Shown piece after piece: positions 53,882-64,000 of a DNA stretch of 64,000 nt. Position numbers and translations under genes: made by a program. The stretch is from Hydrogenispora ethanolica. Lineage in GTDB: Bacteria; Bacillota; UBA4882; UBA8346. The stretch lies in the NCBI RefSeq assembly GCF_004340685.1, contig NZ_SLUN01000011.1, positions 1 through 64,000 on the forward strand. The letters are read 5' to 3'. The notes under the pieces were generated by a model. It saw only the letters and a list, made by a program, of their open reading frames with translations. It searched no databases and had not been told where the DNA came from. Position 1 is the first letter of the stretch. The number at the start of each line of letters is the position of its first letter.

Positions 53882-55429
53882 TCAGTTGGCTTTTTTGTAC
53901 TCCGAGGGCGCCATCCCCGTGTATTTCTTAAACAGCTGACTGAAATATTGCGGGTTATTTCCCAGCCCGACGCTTTGGGCGATTTCATAAATCCGGTCGG
54001 CGCTCGCCTGGCCGATCAATTCTTTCGCCCGCTCCATGCGCTGTTTCATCAGAAAATTGGAGAATTTTTCGCCGGTCTCCTTCACAAACAGTTTGCTCAG
54101 ATAATCCTCGTTCATAAAGACCACTTCCGCGGCGAGCTGCTTCAACGAAAGATTCTCATCGCCGAGGTGCTCCTGGACGTATTGGAGCAAAGTTTGAATG
54201 AGCCGGCTATGTTTGGAGAGAATGCGGGAATGAAAATCTTTGGTCCGTTCCCAACCGGTAATTTGAATGAAGGACTCGATCCCTTCCACGGTCTCGATCC
54301 GCTGCAGTTCCACCACCTTATCGAGCTGGTCTTTCAATTCTTCGGTCCGGCATTGGCGAATCAACACCGTCAATAATTGCGTGGCATAGGTTTTGACCAC
54401 TTCCACCGGAAATTTATGCTGCCGCAATTGTTTGAAAAAATCGGCGATCGTCCGGTGAACGGTTTCGAGATTGCCGCTCTTCACCGCCACGGCGACCGAA
54501 TCAAAGTCAAAGAAGAGTTCGGGAGGGCCTTTGGCGGCGCCGCTCAATTCAATGTCCCGTTTGGTGATGATGCTGCCGACCCCGACATAGATCGAATGTT
54601 TCAAACACTCCCGCATCTCATTGTATAACAGCGGGGCGGCTTCGAAGGTTCGCTCTTCGCTGTAGGCTACGGTAACCTCCAGGTTATGATAGTATTTGAA
54701 AGTATTTTTAACGCGGTTGATCGCGGAGGCCAATGCGGTTTCCTGCTCGATTTGCACCAATGATAAAACCTGGTTTTTAATCACCGTGTTCAAAAAGCTG
54801 GTTTCTGCAAAACAATCCTCAATGATCTGGACCAGGCCGAAAAGTTCCTCAAAACCGGCTTCCGCCTCAGGTTCGTACAATACCAGCCGCACAGAGAGGT
54901 CTTCCAGCCCGAACAAATGGCGGTAATAGGGGTATTCATCCTTAACATAATTGCGGTTGGCGATAAAATCCCGCAGAAACTGCTCCTTCACCAGCGGCAA
55001 TACTTTCTCCAGATTTTCGCGGTTTTTTCGAATGAACTCTTCTTTCTGCTCGTTGCTTTGGAGTTCCTCTTTGAGTTCCAGCAACACCTGAATAATCTGA
55101 TTTTCATTACAGGGTTTGAGCAGGTAATGCCGGACTCCATAATGCATCGCCGTCTTGGCTGATTCAAACTCCCCATAACCGGACAGTACTACGAAGGCGA
55201 TTCCCGGGTAGGTCTGTTTTACCCTGGCGATGAGTTCCAACCCGTCGAGCACGGGCATCCGCAGATCCGTAATGACAATATGGGGCGGTTCCACCTGAAT
55301 CATCTCCAGGGCTTCCACTCCGTTTGGAGCAGCCCCGATGAGCGTAAAGCCATATTGTTCCCAATCGATGACCGCGGCGATTCCGTCCCGGATAATCGCC
55401 TCATCATCGACGATCAAAACTTTATACAT
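53882..55429 (-). CDS. YesN-type response regulator (REC plus AraC-type HTH)
   Basis: About 515 residues. Receiver with IVDDEAI, phospho-Asp in VITDLRMPVLDG (near 55) and YLLKPC; middle domain of unknown fold; C-terminal AraC HTH (LSLKQLAAEVVFMNEDYLS, IYEIAQSVGLGNNPQYFS, ending GMAPSEYKKAN). It starts at the ATG at 55429, overlapping the kinase stop codon. It is followed by the pectic importer and GH105 genes, its probable targets. Confidence 0.88.
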   Translation of the reverse strand: MYKVLIVDDEAIIRDGIAAVIDWEQYGFTLIGAAPNGVEALEMIQVEPPHIVITDLRMPVLDGLELIARVKQTYPGIAFVVLSGYGEFESAKTAMHYGVRHYLLKPCNENQIIQVLLELKEELQSNEQKEEFIRKNRENLEKVLPLVKEQFLRDFIANRNYVKDEYPYYRHLFGLEDLSVRLVLYEPEAEAGFEELFGLVQIIEDCFAETSFLNTVIKNQVLSLVQIEQETALASAINRVKNTFKYYHNLEVTVAYSEERTFEAAPLLYNEMRECLKHSIYVGVGSIITKRDIELSGAAKGPPELFFDFDSVAVAVKSGNLETVHRTIADFFKQLRQHKFPVEVVKTYATQLLTVLIRQCRTEELKDQLDKVVELQRIETVEGIESFIQITGWERTKDFHSRILSKHSRLIQTLLQYVQEHLGDENLSLKQLAAEVVFMNEDYLSKLFVKETGEKFSNFLMKQRMERAKELIGQASADRIYEIAQSVGLGNNPQYFSQLFKKYTGMAPSEYKKAN

Positions 55430-57215
55430 CCGTTGCACCCTCCGCCTTTGGAATTCGGACGGAAACCGTGGTCCCCTGTTCCAGCCGACTGACGACCGTT
55501 AGGCCGAATCGTTCGCCGAAAATCGTTTTGATCCGATCATCGATATTATTCAGACCGATTCCCAACCCTTGCGGTTTGACCACTCCCGTCTTGAGCTTTT
55601 CTAGAATATCCTCGTCAATGCCCGGCCCGTCGTCCGCAATCAAAATCTCCAGACAATCTTCATGCTCCAGGGTCTGGACAGCGATTCTGCACACTCCCAG
55701 CATTTTTTCGAGCCCGTAATGAATGGCGTTCTCGACAAGGGGCTGCAATGTCAGTTTGGGAATCCGAAGCTCGCGCCAGCCCGGGTTGATCTGCGGCTGA
55801 TAATCGAGGCGCTCGCCAAAGCGGATCTTCTGGATTGTGATATAATCATCGAGCAATTGTAATTCTTCGCCCAGCGAGATGACTGCTTCCTTACTGCTGA
55901 TCGCGCTGCGGAACAAATGGCCCAGGGATTCGACCATTCGGGATATTTCTTTTTGCTGATTCACTTTGGCCAGCCAATTGATGGATTCGAGCGTATTATA
56001 GAGAAAATGGGGATTGATCTGCGCCTGGAGCGCCCGGAACTGGGCTTCCTTGATCACGATTTGTTTGGTGTAATCCTCTTTGATCAACGCGTCGATGCGG
56101 CGGATCATGATTGCGAAGTCCCGCTGCAGATCACCGATTTCATCGGCGCGCGCCGCCTCTTCCGGGCTAAAGCTTTCGAGCGCGAAATCGCCTTTTTCGA
56201 CCTTTTTCATTTTCTGGGTGAGACTTTCGATGGGTCGGGTCAAATTGCGCGCCAGCCTCAAACTGATGAAGATGGTGCATAGAAAGAGAATGCCGAAAAT
56301 GAGCAGGATAATGGTGCGCATCAGGATGATCTGTTTGAAAACCGTTTCATAGGGCAAGATGTTGAAATAAGTCCAACCGGTAAAGTCCGACCGCGTATGG
56401 GACTCAAAAAAACGCCGTCCATTGACCTTTTGCAGACTGTAGGCGGTATTTTTGGCGAAAACAAAATTCTTGCCGAGCAGTTCCGGCAGACGGTTGGAGT
56501 GATAAATCTCCTTCTTCCCGTCCAAAATCAATAGAATGACCTCTTTATTGTTCTCACCGGTCGTACTCTGACTCACCAACTCGGCAATCTTGATGCGGAT
56601 GATCAGCGTCCCCAGAGGTTCCAAACTCAGATTATGAATCCGGCGGATTTGGCGGCAACCGATCAGAAAGGCGCCCGTGGGATCGGGAACGAACGAGAAA
56701 ACCCCCTCTTTCCCGGCAGCCAGAGGTACCAATTTACGGACCATTGCTTCGTCAATGGGCGGACCTCCGGAATATTGGGTGCCCTGGGAGTCAATGAGAT
56801 TCACCGACGCCACATTTCTTTCGAAAACATACTCCCATAAGATATCCGTCAAGTCCCAGTCGATCTCCGCCATTTTGGTACTGCTGAGCCTAGATTTCAG
56901 GTTCACCAGATAATTTTGGATATCCCGGTTGGATACGAGCGTGTAGGATAGTTTTTCGATCCGCTTCAATTCGTTCTCAATATTGATCGTCGATAGATTC
57001 AGCACTTTGGCGGATTCGTCATACAGCAGCCCATCATAAATATGCAATGCCGCCTGCAGCGCAACCAGGCTGACGGAGCAGACAATAAAGACAATCAGAC
57101 AATGGACCACAAAGAACTTGTGCTTGATCTTCAAGTCTCTGTATGAGAGCCTCAGGTTATCCCATATTCGGGAAACAAACATCACTATCACTTGGGGAGC
57201 CTCGCTTACCTTCAT
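55422..57215 (-). CDS. YesM-type sensor histidine kinase
   Basis: 597 residues. TM1 about 33-56, extracellular Cache-like sensor to about 290, TM2 about 292-315, HAMP (RLARNLTRPIESLTQKMKKVE), kinase with H-box NPHFLYNTLESINW (near 395), N-box LQPLVENAIHYGL, G-box DDGPGID. The first codon is uncertain: an in-frame ATG at 57182 is also possible. Partner of the YesN-type gene that overlaps its end. Ligand is probably a pectin-derived sugar or its binding protein. Confidence 0.87.
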   Translation of the reverse strand: MKVSEAPQVIVMFVSRIWDNLRLSYRDLKIKHKFFVVHCLIVFIVCSVSLVALQAALHIYDGLLYDESAKVLNLSTINIENELKRIEKLSYTLVSNRDIQNYLVNLKSRLSSTKMAEIDWDLTDILWEYVFERNVASVNLIDSQGTQYSGGPPIDEAMVRKLVPLAAGKEGVFSFVPDPTGAFLIGCRQIRRIHNLSLEPLGTLIIRIKIAELVSQSTTGENNKEVILLILDGKKEIYHSNRLPELLGKNFVFAKNTAYSLQKVNGRRFFESHTRSDFTGWTYFNILPYETVFKQIILMRTIILLIFGILFLCTIFISLRLARNLTRPIESLTQKMKKVEKGDFALESFSPEEAARADEIGDLQRDFAIMIRRIDALIKEDYTKQIVIKEAQFRALQAQINPHFLYNTLESINWLAKVNQQKEISRMVESLGHLFRSAISSKEAVISLGEELQLLDDYITIQKIRFGERLDYQPQINPGWRELRIPKLTLQPLVENAIHYGLEKMLGVCRIAVQTLEHEDCLEILIADDGPGIDEDILEKLKTGVVKPQGLGIGLNNIDDRIKTIFGERFGLTVVSRLEQGTTVSVRIPKAEGATDV

Positions 57216-57249
57216 TCAATTGCAATCACCCGGCGAATGGGTCCGATCA

Positions 57250-57274
57250 TTACGGAAATGGATCATTTCCGTAA
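57250..57274. promoter_or_regulatory. Operator-like palindrome upstream of the YesMN pair
   Basis: TTACGGAAAT-GGATC-ATTTCCGTAA, a perfect 10-bp dyad with a 5-bp centre, 35 bp ahead of the kinase reading frame. Its symmetry and place suit a repressor or catabolite-type site; it could also form an RNA hairpin. It is not a CcpA cre-like sequence. The rest of 57216-57408 shows no gene. Confidence 0.55.
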
Positions 57275-57408
57275 CCAATTCATGTCGATTATGAATGACT
57301 TCGACGACGTTTTTTTTCTTCCTTTCGAATCCGGCGATTATTCATTGGAAAGTCGGCATTTTCATTCCGGAAGCAGCGCACGGGAGTCGTTTATCCTCGA
57401 ACGCCGAT

Positions 57409-57437
57409 AAAAAAAGACTACCAAAATGGTAGTCTTT
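57409..57437 (-). terminator. Terminator of ackA
   Basis: On the minus strand AAAGACTACC, a TTTT loop, GGTAGTCTTTTTTTA, about 40 bases past the ackA stop codon. Ideal intrinsic terminator. Confidence 0.93.
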
Positions 57438-57475
57438 GGAGAATCTCCGTTGAAAAGTGTTATCGATGGCTTTGA

Positions 57476-58678
57476 TTATAAATTGACAAGCTCGTAAGAG
57501 TCTTGAGCAATCAAGAGTTCCTCGTTGGTGGGGACCAGCATCACCGTGACCTTGGAACGCGCTTTGCTCAGAATAGCTTCTTTGCCGCGCAGCCCTTCGT
57601 TCTTTTTGAAATCAAAATCGACTCCCAGATGGGCCAGCCGCTCACAGATATCGGCCCGAACCTGGCAATCATTTTCACCGATTCCCGCCGTAAAGACCAA
57701 CACATCCAAACCGCCCAATTCGGCAAAATAGGAACCGACGTATTTTACAACCCGCTGAATAAAGATATTATAAGCGTCTTGGGCGCGCTCATTCCCTTCC
57801 TCACGGGCCTTTTGAATATCACGCATGTCACTGAAGCCGGTCATTCCCAAAAAACCGCTCTTCTTATTCATCAAGGTGTCAAGCTCATTAGGGTTCAACT
57901 TCAAGGCATTCTGCAAGAACGGTACGATTGCCGGATCCATGTCGCCACAGCGCGTTCCCATGACGAAACCTTCCAACGGCGTAAATCCCATCGACGTATC
58001 AAAGCATTTGCCGTCTTTAATGGCTGCAGCGCTACTGCCGTTCCCCATATGCAGCGTAATCATTTTCAATTTGGAGAGATTCTTGCCGAGAATTTGTGCG
58101 GCCCGGTTGGAAACATAACGGTGCGATGTGCCATGGAAGCCGTAACGACGGACTTTATATTTTTCATAATATTCATACGGCAGCGCGTACAAGAAAGAAC
58201 TGCGCGGCATGGTTTGATGGAAGGCGGTATCAAAGACTGCAACTTGGGGGGTATTGGGCATAAGTTCACGACAAGCTTTAATTCCCATGATGTTGGCCGG
58301 CATATGCAACGGTCCCAGCTCGCGAAGGCTTTCGATCTCGGCCAGCTCTTTGTCGCCGACAACAACCGCGCTGGAGAAGATTTCACCGCCATGCAGCACC
58401 CGATGGCCGACCGCTTTAATTTCATCCAAGGATCGGACGACACCTTGATCCGCCGCGGTCAGGAAATCTAGCACCGCTTTCAAGGCTTCACTATGGTCCG
58501 AAACTCTCTGTTCAATCCGGATCTTTTCGCCATCTGGCCTCTGATGATTGATGACTGCGTTGCCGTTGGTGCTACCGATCCGTTCCACCAGTCCGGCGGC
58601 GAGTACTTCCTCGGTCTGCATCTGATAAAGCTTGTACTTCAAAGACGAACTGCCACTGTTTAAAACTAAAATAAGCAA
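57476..58678 (-). CDS. ackA: Acetate kinase
   Basis: Makes ATP and acetate from acetyl phosphate, the energy-yielding end of fermentation. About 400 residues: LVLNSGSSSLKYKL (N-terminal phosphate-binding), HRVLHGGEIFS (near 84), FDTAFHQTMP (near 145), YGFHGTSHRYVS (near 173), HMGNGSSAAAIKDGK (near 200), GTRCGDMDPAI (near 232) and FTAGIGEND (near 320). Start placed at the TTG at 58678, nine bases after GAGGGGG. No pta gene beside it. Single-gene transcript. Confidence 0.95.
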   Translation of the reverse strand: MLILVLNSGSSSLKYKLYQMQTEEVLAAGLVERIGSTNGNAVINHQRPDGEKIRIEQRVSDHSEALKAVLDFLTAADQGVVRSLDEIKAVGHRVLHGGEIFSSAVVVGDKELAEIESLRELGPLHMPANIMGIKACRELMPNTPQVAVFDTAFHQTMPRSSFLYALPYEYYEKYKVRRYGFHGTSHRYVSNRAAQILGKNLSKLKMITLHMGNGSSAAAIKDGKCFDTSMGFTPLEGFVMGTRCGDMDPAIVPFLQNALKLNPNELDTLMNKKSGFLGMTGFSDMRDIQKAREEGNERAQDAYNIFIQRVVKYVGSYFAELGGLDVLVFTAGIGENDCQVRADICERLAHLGVDFDFKKNEGLRGKEAILSKARSKVTVMLVPTNEELLIAQDSYELVNL

Positions 58679-58765
58679 AATGATGTTCCCCCTCAACTAG
58701 CATATATGTTGTTGGTTGTCAAATGTATGACATACTTTCTATCAACTGCCAGCTTAGACATTAAT

Positions 58766-58794
58766 ATTATAGGCATGCGTTTTCAAGTTTGCAA
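58766..58794 (-). promoter_or_regulatory. ackA promoter
   Basis: Minus strand: -35 TTGCAA (58789-58794), 17-bp spacer, -10 TATAAT (58766-58771). It leaves a leader of about 80 bases. The rest of the gap 58795-58980 shows nothing recognisable. Confidence 0.7.
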
Positions 58795-58982
58795 TGCAAT
58801 TTACGAATTGGTTATGTTACAAAATGATTGCATTATTTCAAATAAGCCCTTCTGTTTTCCCACAGAACCATATCCCCACTTCAATCGAGTCGGGTAAACT
58901 TTCAATAAGTCATTCGATTTCTGGTACGGATACTCCGTTCGACAATGAAGGGTTGGAAAATATTGTAATCAGGAAAATAGTT

Positions 58983-59005
58983 AAGCCGGATCAGGGATCC
59001 GGCTT
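58983..59005 (-). terminator. Terminator of the Cys-rich chemoreceptor gene
   Basis: AAGCCGGATC, short loop, GATCCGGCTT on the minus strand, six bases past the stop codon region, followed by AACTATTTT. Strong stem, weak T run. Confidence 0.65.
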
Positions 59006-59010
59006 TTGGG

Positions 59011-60456
59011 TTATTCGCTCTTTTTTACGGTGGTATTCACTTTAAAGACTTCACATTGATGACAGGTACTGCGCTTATCCTTCACTGAACCATTGGGTAT
59101 GCCGCCACAAATGGTATCGGGAATAAGCCAACATTTTTCCTCGCGGCTCTGATAGGCCGGACAATTAATGTAATTGCAATCCAATACCCGCCAGCACCGT
59201 TGAAAATCGGATTTTACTTTGAAGCGGCCGACCAACGCGGTCAGACGCTCAGCCATATCTACCAGGTTGGTGGAGGATTCGGCCAATTTACTCATATTGC
59301 TCTTTTGTTCCTCGGTGGCCGCCGCGACCTGTTTGGCGCCATTCACATTCTGTTTCGCAATCGAGGCGACAGTCTGCATACTGGTGGTCATCTCTTCGCT
59401 GCTGGCCGCCTGCTCCTCCGAAGCTGCCGCAATCTCATGAATAGTTCCCACGGTCTGGTTGACCGACTGGGTAATATCGCTGAAAGCGTCCTTCGCCGAG
59501 ATGGCCAACGTCGTGACATCATCCACCATCCGCGTGCCGATCTCCATCGCTTCCACCGCCGCTTTGGTCTCGGTTTGGATCTCATTGATCAATGCCACGA
59601 TCTGAATGGCGGAATTGGTCGACTGCTCGGCCAAAGCCCGAACCTCATCTGCAACCACCGAGAAACCACGGCCGTGTTCGCCGGCCCGGGCCGCCTCGAT
59701 GGCGGCGTTTAACGCCAACAAATTCGTTTGGCGAGAGATTCCCCGCATTACATCGACGATTTTGCCAATCTCGACGGAGCGCATTCCGAGGCGGCGAACC
59801 ACTTCGGCGGAATTATCGACTGTCTCTTGAAGTTGCAGGATCATCGCGTGAATTTGGCCGATGGACTCTTCCCCTTTTTGGGCGCGTTCAGCGGCTTGCG
59901 AGGAATATGTGGAGGCTTTTTGGGCTTCCGAGGCAATTCCTTGGGCGGTCTCAGCCATTTGCTGAGTAGCCAAAACCGAGAGATGAGTGCTTTCGAACTG
60001 CTCCTGAGTGGCTTTGGACATCTGGTCCATGGTGTTGGTGATCTGCTCGGTAGCGACACTCACTTCCTGGACCATGCCGGACATCTCATTGGCAGCCAGC
60101 GCCAATTGTTCCGAAGCATCTAAGTTTTCCCGCAAGATCCCCCGTAGGTTACTCAGCATTTGATCCACTGATTCGCCAAGGATCTGAAACTCATTATTGA
60201 CATTGACCGCGGGCAAATTGGAGAGATCGTTTTGAGCGATACGTTTGGAGATAAGTATGAAGGGCTTGATCTGCCCCAGGACTAAGCGGTTAATTAAGAA
60301 ATTACCCAATATAAAGTAAGCAACCAGTAATCCGACGATTACCGCTACTTTTAAAATGACATTCTCATCAGGCAAAAAATTGACCATTCCCGTCAGGAGA
60401 AAGATCCCTAAAAAACTTAACAACAGTCGCCATTTTAAGCTGAATAAGAATCTCAA
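59011..60456 (-). CDS. Methyl-accepting chemotaxis protein with C-terminal Cys-rich (CW) domain
   Basis: 481 residues. Two closely spaced membrane helices at the N terminus (about 9-25 and 32-54) with almost no outside loop, HAMP (about 55-110), signalling domain with tip GISRQTNLLALNAAIEAARA (near 245), then a cytoplasmic tail with eight Cys: CWRVLDCNYINC, CW...C, CHQCEVF (about 425-475). The tail resembles the small two-CW domain found on other cytoplasmic sensors and may bind metal or Fe-S, hinting at redox or energy taxis. TTG start behind GGAGG. Confidence 0.87.
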   Translation of the reverse strand: MRFLFSLKWRLLLSFLGIFLLTGMVNFLPDENVILKVAVIVGLLVAYFILGNFLINRLVLGQIKPFILISKRIAQNDLSNLPAVNVNNEFQILGESVDQMLSNLRGILRENLDASEQLALAANEMSGMVQEVSVATEQITNTMDQMSKATQEQFESTHLSVLATQQMAETAQGIASEAQKASTYSSQAAERAQKGEESIGQIHAMILQLQETVDNSAEVVRRLGMRSVEIGKIVDVMRGISRQTNLLALNAAIEAARAGEHGRGFSVVADEVRALAEQSTNSAIQIVALINEIQTETKAAVEAMEIGTRMVDDVTTLAISAKDAFSDITQSVNQTVGTIHEIAAASEEQAASSEEMTTSMQTVASIAKQNVNGAKQVAAATEEQKSNMSKLAESSTNLVDMAERLTALVGRFKVKSDFQRCWRVLDCNYINCPAYQSREEKCWLIPDTICGGIPNGSVKDKRSTCHQCEVFKVNTTVKKSE

Positions 60457-60512
60457 TTGGAAAACCTCCTCTTTTTAACCGTTTATTTACAATTAATTAT
60501 CGGAAGGTTTGG

Positions 60513-60540
60513 TAAAAAAAATAGGGCTTTCCGCCCTACA
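60513..60540 (-). terminator. Terminator of secG
   Basis: On the minus strand TAGGGCGGAAAGCCCTATTTTTTTTA; the stem begins within the last codon of secG, so the gene ends inside its own terminator. Confidence 0.9.
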
Positions 60541-60766
60541 TTTTTTTGGCTAAAAGTTCCACAATGATTAACAATAAGCCAAAACTGATTGCCAACCACA
60601 TTGTAGCCTTATCTAATAATTTCTCCAGCCCTTTGTTTTTTGAAAAAAACATCTGTCCGCCGGAACCGATTGAACCCAATCCCTCGCCCTTGCTAGGCTG
60701 TAATATAATAATTGCAGTCAAGGCAATGGATACAATCATTAACAATATTTGCAAAAATAATCTCAA
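60536..60766 (-). CDS. secG: Protein translocase subunit SecG
   Basis: Small membrane subunit of SecYEG. 76 residues, two membrane helices (about 3-21 and 56-74) flanking the conserved ILQPSKGEGLGSIGSGGQMFF. TTG start behind GGAGGTG. It follows eno on the same strand, the common Bacillota order eno-secG. Confidence 0.93.
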   Translation of the reverse strand: MRLFLQILLMIVSIALTAIIILQPSKGEGLGSIGSGGQMFFSKNKGLEKLLDKATMWLAISFGLLLIIVELLAKKM

Positions 60767-60900
60767 CCGTTACACCTCCAACCCATTCACTCGATAATTT
60801 TAGCACAATAGGCAGAGATCTACAAGTCTCTTTTTACAGTTTTGAAAAGGTGTCCTGCTTGCGCTCATCGGTATTTCTGAGCCCTAAATGGTTTCAAAAA

Positions 60901-60945
60901 TGAATCTGAAAACCCCACAGAGTGTTTTCAGATTCATTTATTTTT
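60901..60945 (-). terminator. Terminator between eno and secG
   Basis: GAATCTGAAAACAC and GGGTTTTCAGATTC flank a short loop, followed by ATTTTTG on the minus strand, about 45 bases past the eno stop codon. The plus strand also has a T-rich end (ATTTATTTTT), so it may work both ways. Confidence 0.85.
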
Positions 60946-60985
60946 ACCAAAAGCGCGCACTCCCGAATATCTTTGGGGCAGAGCA

Positions 60986-62380
<1,395 letters not shown>

Positions 62381-62412
62381 TCAACGAATTTCCCTCCGCG
62401 CAACAACGAATC

Positions 62413-63162
62413 TTAATAATTGACAATTCGGAAGAACGATTCCACTTCCAGGCTGGCTCCGCCGACTAAAGCGCCGTCGATCTCCGGTTGCTCCATGTAT
62501 TCCTTGACATTTTCAGGTTTCACGCTGCCGCCATACTGAATTCGCACTTGCTCGGCCAGATCATGGCCATACATCCCGGCAATGGTTTTCCGGATCAAGC
62601 CGATGACTTCATTGGCATCTTTCGCTGTGGAAGAGCGGCCTGTTCCAATCGCCCAAATCGGTTCATAGGCAATGACCACTTTCGGGAGTTCGCTTGGGGC
62701 AATCTCCGCCAATGCTTTCTCGGTCTGACCTTTAATTAAAGCGCTGGTTTCTCCGGCCTCGCGTTGGGCCAACGACTCGCCGACGCAGATGATCGGCTTG
62801 ATCCCGTGAGCTAGAGCGGCTTTGGCTTTCTGATTCACCGTCTGATCAGTCTCGCCGAAATGCTCGCGGCGCTCCGAATGGCCGATAATGACGTAATCGC
62901 AACCGACATCCTTCAACATGAGCGGCGAGACTTCGCCGGTGAAAGCACCTTGTTCTTTCCAGTATAAATCCTGGGCACCCAAACCATGTCCCGTTCCTTG
63001 AAGCAATTCCTTAACAGTGCTTAATGCGGTGAACGGCGGGCAAAAGACTACTTCAACCCCGTCGAGCCCCGCTAGTTTTGTTACTAACCCCTTTACGAGC
63101 TCTTTTGCTTCGGGGATGGTCTTATACATCTTCCAATTCCCAGCAATAATCGGTTTGCGCAT
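62413..63162 (-). CDS. tpiA: Triosephosphate isomerase
   Basis: Interconverts dihydroxyacetone phosphate and glyceraldehyde 3-phosphate. 249 residues: GNWKMYKT with the catalytic Lys (near 13), IIGHSERRE with the catalytic His (near 96), AYEPIWAIGTG with the catalytic Glu (near 165), phosphate-gripping YGGSVKPEN (near 210) and GALVGGASL (near 230). Start at the ATG at 63162 behind AGGGAGG; a longer in-frame reading to 63375 is spurious because it overlaps pgk. Confidence 0.97.
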   Translation of the reverse strand: MRKPIIAGNWKMYKTIPEAKELVKGLVTKLAGLDGVEVVFCPPFTALSTVKELLQGTGHGLGAQDLYWKEQGAFTGEVSPLMLKDVGCDYVIIGHSERREHFGETDQTVNQKAKAALAHGIKPIICVGESLAQREAGETSALIKGQTEKALAEIAPSELPKVVIAYEPIWAIGTGRSSTAKDANEVIGLIRKTIAGMYGHDLAEQVRIQYGGSVKPENVKEYMEQPEIDGALVGGASLEVESFFRIVNY

Positions 63163-63235
63163 GATGGCCTCCCTAATCGTAACGCAACCCGGACCGCCAA
63201 ATGACAGCCCGGGCAACGGGTTTTTAATTCTTGGA

Positions 63236-64000
63236 TTATTTATCCGATAATGCAGCCACGCCCGGCAAGACAATTCCTTCGAGGAATTCCAAGGAAGCGC
63301 CGCCACCGGTCGAAACGTGGGACATTTTTTCGGCGAAGCCCATCTGTTCGACAGCCGCAGCCGAATCACCGCCACCGACGATGGTTGTTCCCTTGCAACG
63401 GGTCAAGGCTTCCGCAATAGCCCGGGTTCCGACCGCAAATTGCGGCAGTTCGAACACACCCATGGGGCCGTTCCAAACCACAGTTCCGGCGCCGGTGATC
63501 GCCTCGGAGAACTGCTTGATAGTTTCCGGCCCGATATCCACGCCTTCAAGGTCAGCCGGAATTTGAGTAGCGGTCACGGTCTTGGAGAAGGTCGGCTGCT
63601 TGAAACTATCGGTCACTACCGTATCAACCGGCAGCAATAATTGAACCCCTTTTTCCTTGGCCTTGGCAAGCATTTCTTTGGCAAATTCGATCCGTTCGGC
63701 GTCGAGCAACGATTTTCCGATCTCATAGCCCTGGGCTTTCAAAAATGTATACGCCATTCCACCGCCGATGATCAGCGTATCGACCTTTTCGAGCAGATTC
63801 TTGATGACGCCGAGTTTATCGGCGACTTTCGCCCCACCCAGGATAGCCACGAATGGCCGCTCCGGATTGCTCAGGGCTTTGCCCATAATATCGATCTCTT
63901 TCTGCATTAAGTAACCGGCTACTGCGGGTTGGAGGAATTTGGCCACTCCCGCGGTGGACGCATGAGCGCGGTGCGCGGTGCCAAAGGCATCGTTCACGTA
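63236..64000 (-). CDS. pgk: Phosphoglycerate kinase, C-terminal part (cut by window end)
   Basis: About 255 of roughly 395 residues are visible; the 5' part lies beyond the right edge. Begins at [15 protein letters not shown], then [12 protein letters not shown] (near 55 of the visible part), [22 protein letters not shown] and ATP-site GGGDSAAA near the end. Makes ATP from 1,3-bisphosphoglycerate. Together with tpiA (73-bp gap) and eno it forms a lower-glycolysis operon. Confidence 0.96.
   Translation of the reverse strand, partial: YVNDAFGTAHRAHASTAGVAKFLQPAVAGYLMQKEIDIMGKALSNPERPFVAILGGAKVADKLGVIKNLLEKVDTLIIGGGMAYTFLKAQGYEIGKSLLDAERIEFAKEMLAKAKEKGVQLLLPVDTVVTDSFKQPTFSKTVTATQIPADLEGVDIGPETIKQFSEAITGAGTVVWNGPMGVFELPQFAVGTRAIAEALTRCKGTTIVGGGDSAAAVEQMGFAEKMSHVSTGGGASLEFLEGIVLPGVAALSDK

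Noticed and set aside
63162-63375. Longer N terminus for triosephosphate isomerase
   Set aside because: The extra 71 residues overlap pgk, do not resemble the family, and the ATG at 63162 has a strong ribosome site and the canonical GNWKM start.

Overview
The window looks like the chromosome of a fermentative, sugar-using member of the Bacillota. It carries a SecG/SmpB/tmRNA/glycolysis backbone, an AraR-type (GntR head, LacI-type body) arabinose repressor with the Bacillus-like operator TTGTACGTACAA, several YesM/YesN-type two-component pairs, acetate kinase, many strong Shine-Dalgarno sites and many TTG/GTG starts. A deep anaerobic, Limnochordia/Hydrogenispora-like Bacillota is my guess; there is no 16S gene in the window to test it.

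Layout. 1-500: the upstream end of what I take to be an rRNA operon leaving the window on the minus strand, with five tandem minus-strand promoters. 511-768: a 21-bp-period palindromic repeat array. 0.9-7.5 kb: a sugar ABC transporter with a DeoR-type regulator; one of its two ATPase genes is frameshifted. 7.8-25.6 kb: a large L-arabinose region with araM, araA, a YesMN pair next to a membrane-tethered sugar-binding protein and a kinase-less Cache sensor, a YtfQRT/YjfF-like ABC importer, then divergent araR, araB and araD. 25.6-29.2 kb: an iron alcohol dehydrogenase and a second fucose/arabinose-isomerase-like gene, with three copies of a ~135-bp terminal-inverted-repeat element between about 26.9 and 30.1 kb. 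30.1-35.8 kb: a cyst(e)ine cluster (Fe-S serine/cysteine deaminase-like enzyme, polar amino acid ABC importer, cysK, a NifX-like protein). 36.3-38.5 kb: a chemoreceptor. 38.9-46.8 kb: a RbsABC-like importer transcribed downstream of an unusual trio: YesN-type regulator, a LytS/YesM-type kinase with no extracellular domain, and a RbsA-shaped protein whose ATPase motifs are all destroyed. 47-47.4 kb: two more 21-bp-period arrays. 47.8-48.7 kb: ssrA and smpB. 48.9-57.2 kb: a pectin/rhamnogalacturonan oligosaccharide cluster (ASRT-family protein, GH105 hydrolase, family-1 sugar ABC importer, YesMN pair). 57.5-64 kb: ackA, a Cys-rich chemoreceptor, secG, eno, tpiA and the 3' part of pgk.

How it fits together: the genes describe uptake and catabolism of plant cell-wall sugars (arabinose, pectic unsaturated disaccharides, at least two further undetermined sugars) feeding lower glycolysis and acetate formation, with each importer coupled to its own sensor.

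The two most unusual things are (1) the pseudo-ATPase plus sensorless kinase at 42.6-46.8 kb, which I propose is a transporter-coupled sugar sensor, and (2) the four intergenic arrays that share an exact 21-bp period and palindromic units but not sequence.
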